Positions 61,505 to 64,000 of a stretch of DNA of 64,000 bases are shown one piece after another. This DNA is from DATCHW01 sp036508135. GTDB lineage: Bacteria > Bacteroidota > Ignavibacteria > Tepidaquicellales > Tepidaquicellaceae. The position numbers were made by a program, and so were the translations under genes. Numbering within the stretch: position 1 is the stretch's first letter; every line of letters starts with the position of its first letter. The stretch spans positions 1-64,000 of the forward strand of contig DATCHW010000020.1 of NCBI GenBank assembly GCA_036508135.1, given 5' to 3'. The notes beneath the pieces are model-generated. The model was not told the origin of the DNA. It made no database searches and worked only from the letters and a program-made list of their open reading frames with translations.

Positions 61505-63184
61505 TTATTTTCCGGGAATCTGTATTCTTTTTAGTGAATCAAGTATCCTGCCGGAATCTTTGTAAACAAGATTAAGTTTCTGCATTGTTTCAAGTTCCGT
61601 TATTGCTTCTGCAGTCTTATTTGTTAATAGTTTCAATTTAGCAAGCATGTAATATGAGTTTGGGAACTTGATATCTATCTGTTGAGCTTTTCTGAATCTT
61701 ATTTCTGCTGAGTCATAATTCTTTTTAACCATATAAAGGATTCCCAGATTCTGATGAGCATTTATCGCATTATCATTGATATCAAGAGCTTTCCTGTATA
61801 GTTTTTCCGCTTTTTCTATTTGCCCTTTTCTGGTATAAATGCCGGCAACATTTATCATAGCAGATAAGCTTTCGCTCCCTTCGGCAGACATGTATAATGT
61901 ATCATTATCTTTCCACGCTTTATTCCTTTCATAAGTTAGATATGAGAATATTATGATAATGATTAAGGAAATTGAGACAACACTCCTGAAGTTCTTATGT
62001 CTAATGAATTTACAAAGAAAATATCCAACGGCAACGGAAAGAGAGAAAGATATCATATACAAAAATCTCTCCGCCATAATGTTGCAAGTAGAAACTATGT
62101 TTATGACAGGAGTTAAAGTGATCAGAAAAAATAAAATTGAATAACTGTAAATAGAGTTATTTTTATAAAAAAATACAGAAAGCCATATTAATGCAATAGT
62201 AAATATGATGGAAAAAATAACCGCAACATCGAAAATCGAATAGGAATAACTAATAACACCGTTATAATCATATATTAAATTAATTGGTATAAATAATAAT
62301 CGTACATATTCAGGAATTGTTTTTATCATTGTCGAAAACAATATCAGTGTACTTTTGCCATAGAACCAGTTAAAGATAAGTTTTTCCTCAGTACCTCTTA
62401 CTTCAAAATATCTTATCAGTAAATATACCGAAGTAATCAAAATAAAAGCAAAATATACTTTCAAATATTTCCTTAAATTAATAAGCGGCTGTTTGAGGAG
62501 AACAAAATCATATAATATAAAAAGAAGTGGCAAGGTTATAATCATTTCCTTAGACAGCAGTCCTAAAAAGTAATACAGAAATGATAAAATCAAAAATTTA
62601 TTAAAATTTACATTTTTAACTTTTTCATTCTTAATATTTTTGTTTGGTGTTTCTTTGGTTTTAGATATATTCCCCGGTATAAAAATATTTCTGTATTTAA
62701 TATAGTAATAAAAGGATAGAAAAAAGAATATCGAACATAGAACATCGGTCCTTGAACTAATGAAAGATACAGATTCTGTATGTACAGGGTGTACTGCGAA
62801 TATTGCAGCAGATATCAGAGAAGCTAATATCTTATGTTCGAAGCCTGTAAATAAAGTTAAAAGTATTTTATATAATAATATTACCGCAATAATATGCAGG
62901 AGCAAATTTGTAAAATGAAATCCCGAGGGCTTTAATCCCCATAGTGAGTTATCAATTGCAAACGAGATCATTATTAAAGGACGGTAGAGTGCCCCAAAGG
63001 AATATTTATATTCACCCTTAGCTACTAATAAATCAGGGATATTTGAGATTTTAAGTATATTTGCATTGTTAACAATTATCGTGTCATCATCAAATACGAA
63101 TGAATTGTTGAATGTATTGAAATATGCAATAAAACAAAGAACTATTAAAATAATATATCCGTGTGATTTATTGATCTTGAACAT
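61505..63184 (-). CDS. TMTC-like multi-pass membrane protein with C-terminal TPRs
   Basis: 559 aa. The first ~400 residues contain about ten membrane helices. The N-terminal periplasmic loop holds FNNSFVFDDDTIIVNN (~25-40), the acidic D-D motif typical of GT-C glycosyltransferases, and YRPLIMISFAIDNSLWGL with FHFTNLLLHIIA follow. The C-terminal ~150 residues are three TPR repeats (GIYTRKGQIEKAEKLYRKAL, NLGILYMVKKNYDSAEIRF). This is the TMTC/O-mannosyltransferase-like arrangement often annotated as TPR protein. A role in lipid-linked glycan transfer is inference. No glycan operon surrounds it. Confidence 0.78.
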   Translation of the reverse strand: MFKINKSHGYIILIVLCFIAYFNTFNNSFVFDDDTIIVNNANILKISNIPDLLVAKGEYKYSFGALYRPLIMISFAIDNSLWGLKPSGFHFTNLLLHIIAVILLYKILLTLFTGFEHKILASLISAAIFAVHPVHTESVSFISSRTDVLCSIFFFLSFYYYIKYRNIFIPGNISKTKETPNKNIKNEKVKNVNFNKFLILSFLYYFLGLLSKEMIITLPLLFILYDFVLLKQPLINLRKYLKVYFAFILITSVYLLIRYFEVRGTEEKLIFNWFYGKSTLILFSTMIKTIPEYVRLLFIPINLIYDYNGVISYSYSIFDVAVIFSIIFTIALIWLSVFFYKNNSIYSYSILFFLITLTPVINIVSTCNIMAERFLYMISFSLSVAVGYFLCKFIRHKNFRSVVSISLIIIIIFSYLTYERNKAWKDNDTLYMSAEGSESLSAMINVAGIYTRKGQIEKAEKLYRKALDINDNAINAHQNLGILYMVKKNYDSAEIRFRKAQQIDIKFPNSYYMLAKLKLLTNKTAEAITELETMQKLNLVYKDSGRILDSLKRIQIPGK

Positions 63185-63342
63185 ATGGATTCGTTAAAAA
63201 ATATTTTGTTATAAAAAATCAATCTACTTAATCAAAAATACGTTTATAAAGCAATTGATAAAATATATAAGTTTAATCTCCTCTGTTTATAAACTAAATT
63301 TTGAATTAACTTATTATTCAGATGTTAATGTTAACTTATAAA

Positions 63343-64000
63343 TCAAAGTACTTCAAGAAAATTTAAATCTTTTGCGTATGTTTCTTCAAGTTTATTCACC
63401 GAAATATAGGCAACAATAATTGTCAAAAATCCAACTATAAGAGCGGAATAAACAATTCCCACATAATTAGTCAATAATTGAAATAGCAAAGTTGCGGGAA
63501 CGACTGCACCTCTCACGAAATTAGGAACAGTAGTCGTGACTGTTGCACGTATGTTCGTTCCAAATTGTTCAGAAGCATTTGTAACAAAAACTGCCCAGTA
63601 TCCGCCTGCAATGCCAAGAATTAAACAAACAGTGTAAAAGAAAAATGTGTTATACCTATTCAGGAACAGATATACCAGAATCATCGAAGCTGAAAAAATG
63701 ATAAATCCTTTAATTACCTTTTTTCTGGTCTTAAAAATCTGACTCAATGAACCGCTCATAAAATCTCCTGCAGCGAGTCCTATATAACAGAACATAACAG
63801 ATGTTCCTGCATTAATTTGTCCGGGTATTCCGAATTGTTTTGAAAATTCAGGAGAAAAAGTTATTAAGACACCAACTATGAACCAGATAGGAACACCGAT
63901 AGCAATGCAATAGAGATATTTCAGAAACATCTTCTTATCGGAGAAAAGTTTCAGGAAATTTCCTTTGCTAATATTCTTTCCCTTGATTGCATCATACATT
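63343..64000 (-). CDS. MFS transporter, C-terminal part (truncated at window edge)
   Basis: The frame stays open to the right end of the window; the Met at 63999 is probably internal. The visible 218 residues contain about six membrane segments (e.g. YCIAIGVPIWFIVGVLITF, SVMFCYIGLAAGDFMSGSLS, GFIIFSASMILVYLFL, FFFYTVCLILGIAGGYWAVF). GDFMSGSLSQIFKTRKK fits the cytoplasmic loop signature of MFS permeases. This corresponds to the second half of a 12-helix carrier. The sugar- or organic-acid-type symporter branch is possible; the substrate is not evident. Confidence 0.82.
   Translation of the reverse strand, partial: MYDAIKGKNISKGNFLKLFSDKKMFLKYLYCIAIGVPIWFIVGVLITFSPEFSKQFGIPGQINAGTSVMFCYIGLAAGDFMSGSLSQIFKTRKKVIKGFIIFSASMILVYLFLNRYNTFFFYTVCLILGIAGGYWAVFVTNASEQFGTNIRATVTTTVPNFVRGAVVPATLLFQLLTNYVGIVYSALIVGFLTIIVAYISVNKLEETYAKDLNFLEVL

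Overview
The window looks like a low-GC chromosome segment from the Ignavibacteria/Chlorobiota side of the Bacteroidota superphylum. This is inferred from several large secreted proteins with the C-terminal type IX secretion signature (SQNYPNPFNPTTKI and variants), sparse Shine-Dalgarno sites, TTG starts, a TAnnTTTG-like promoter and the housekeeping gene order. No 16S gene is present, so the assignment is an inference.

Layout. 1-7 kb: an edge-truncated REP-associated (IS200-like) transposase, proline dehydrogenase with a DUF2203 protein, a thioredoxin lipoprotein, leuS, a HIT protein and a TPR protein. 7-18 kb is an accessory, secretion-rich and repeat-rich stretch. It holds a DegT aminotransferase remnant, a cohesin-like T9SS protein overlapping a trypsin-like dockerin protein that carries a frameshift, an ISAs1-type insertion sequence whose transposase is split at an A8 tract, a zinc-ribbon gene, decayed gene fragments and a large beta-helix T9SS protein between two copies of a ~77-bp repeat. 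18-34.5 kb is core-like: a BrkB/SpoIIE-phosphatase/TPR cluster, rpsU, hpt, ftsH, a DGK1-like kinase, ychF, the divergent fur-feoA-feoB cluster, lysine 6-aminotransferase, purM, corA, rsmI and dut. 34.7-45.3 kb: another T9SS protein, a VWA membrane protein, two SurA/PpiC chaperones, glgA, a beta-CASP nuclease and a 3-methyladenine glycosylase. 45.4-51.4 kb is the classical rimP-nusA-infB-rbfA-truB operon, with a terminator-like hairpin in its leader.

51.4-53.3 kb is a dense repeat zone around a tRNA-Ser(TGA). It has a tandem array with an exact 91-bp period, and a miniature inverted-repeat element (MITE) that has inserted into one array unit, made 8-bp target duplications and then been amplified as a 77-bp chimeric repeat. 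A second MITE copy with its own 8-bp duplication lies beyond the tRNA.

53.8-60.0 kb is the most novel part: an all-minus-strand, very AT-rich cluster that reads as a defence island. In transcription order it encodes an AbiJ/HEPN-like protein, a coupled 67-aa protein, an ApeA-like HEPN protein, a two-helix membrane protein, a DUF4062 protein, a PLD-family nuclease, a 55-aa protein with a CLMPNYWNELY motif, and a TIR/nucleoside-deoxyribosyltransferase-like protein. A fragment resembling the C-terminus of a type I restriction subunit borders it at 60.0 kb. The window closes with alanine dehydrogenase, a TMTC-like membrane TPR protein and a truncated MFS transporter.
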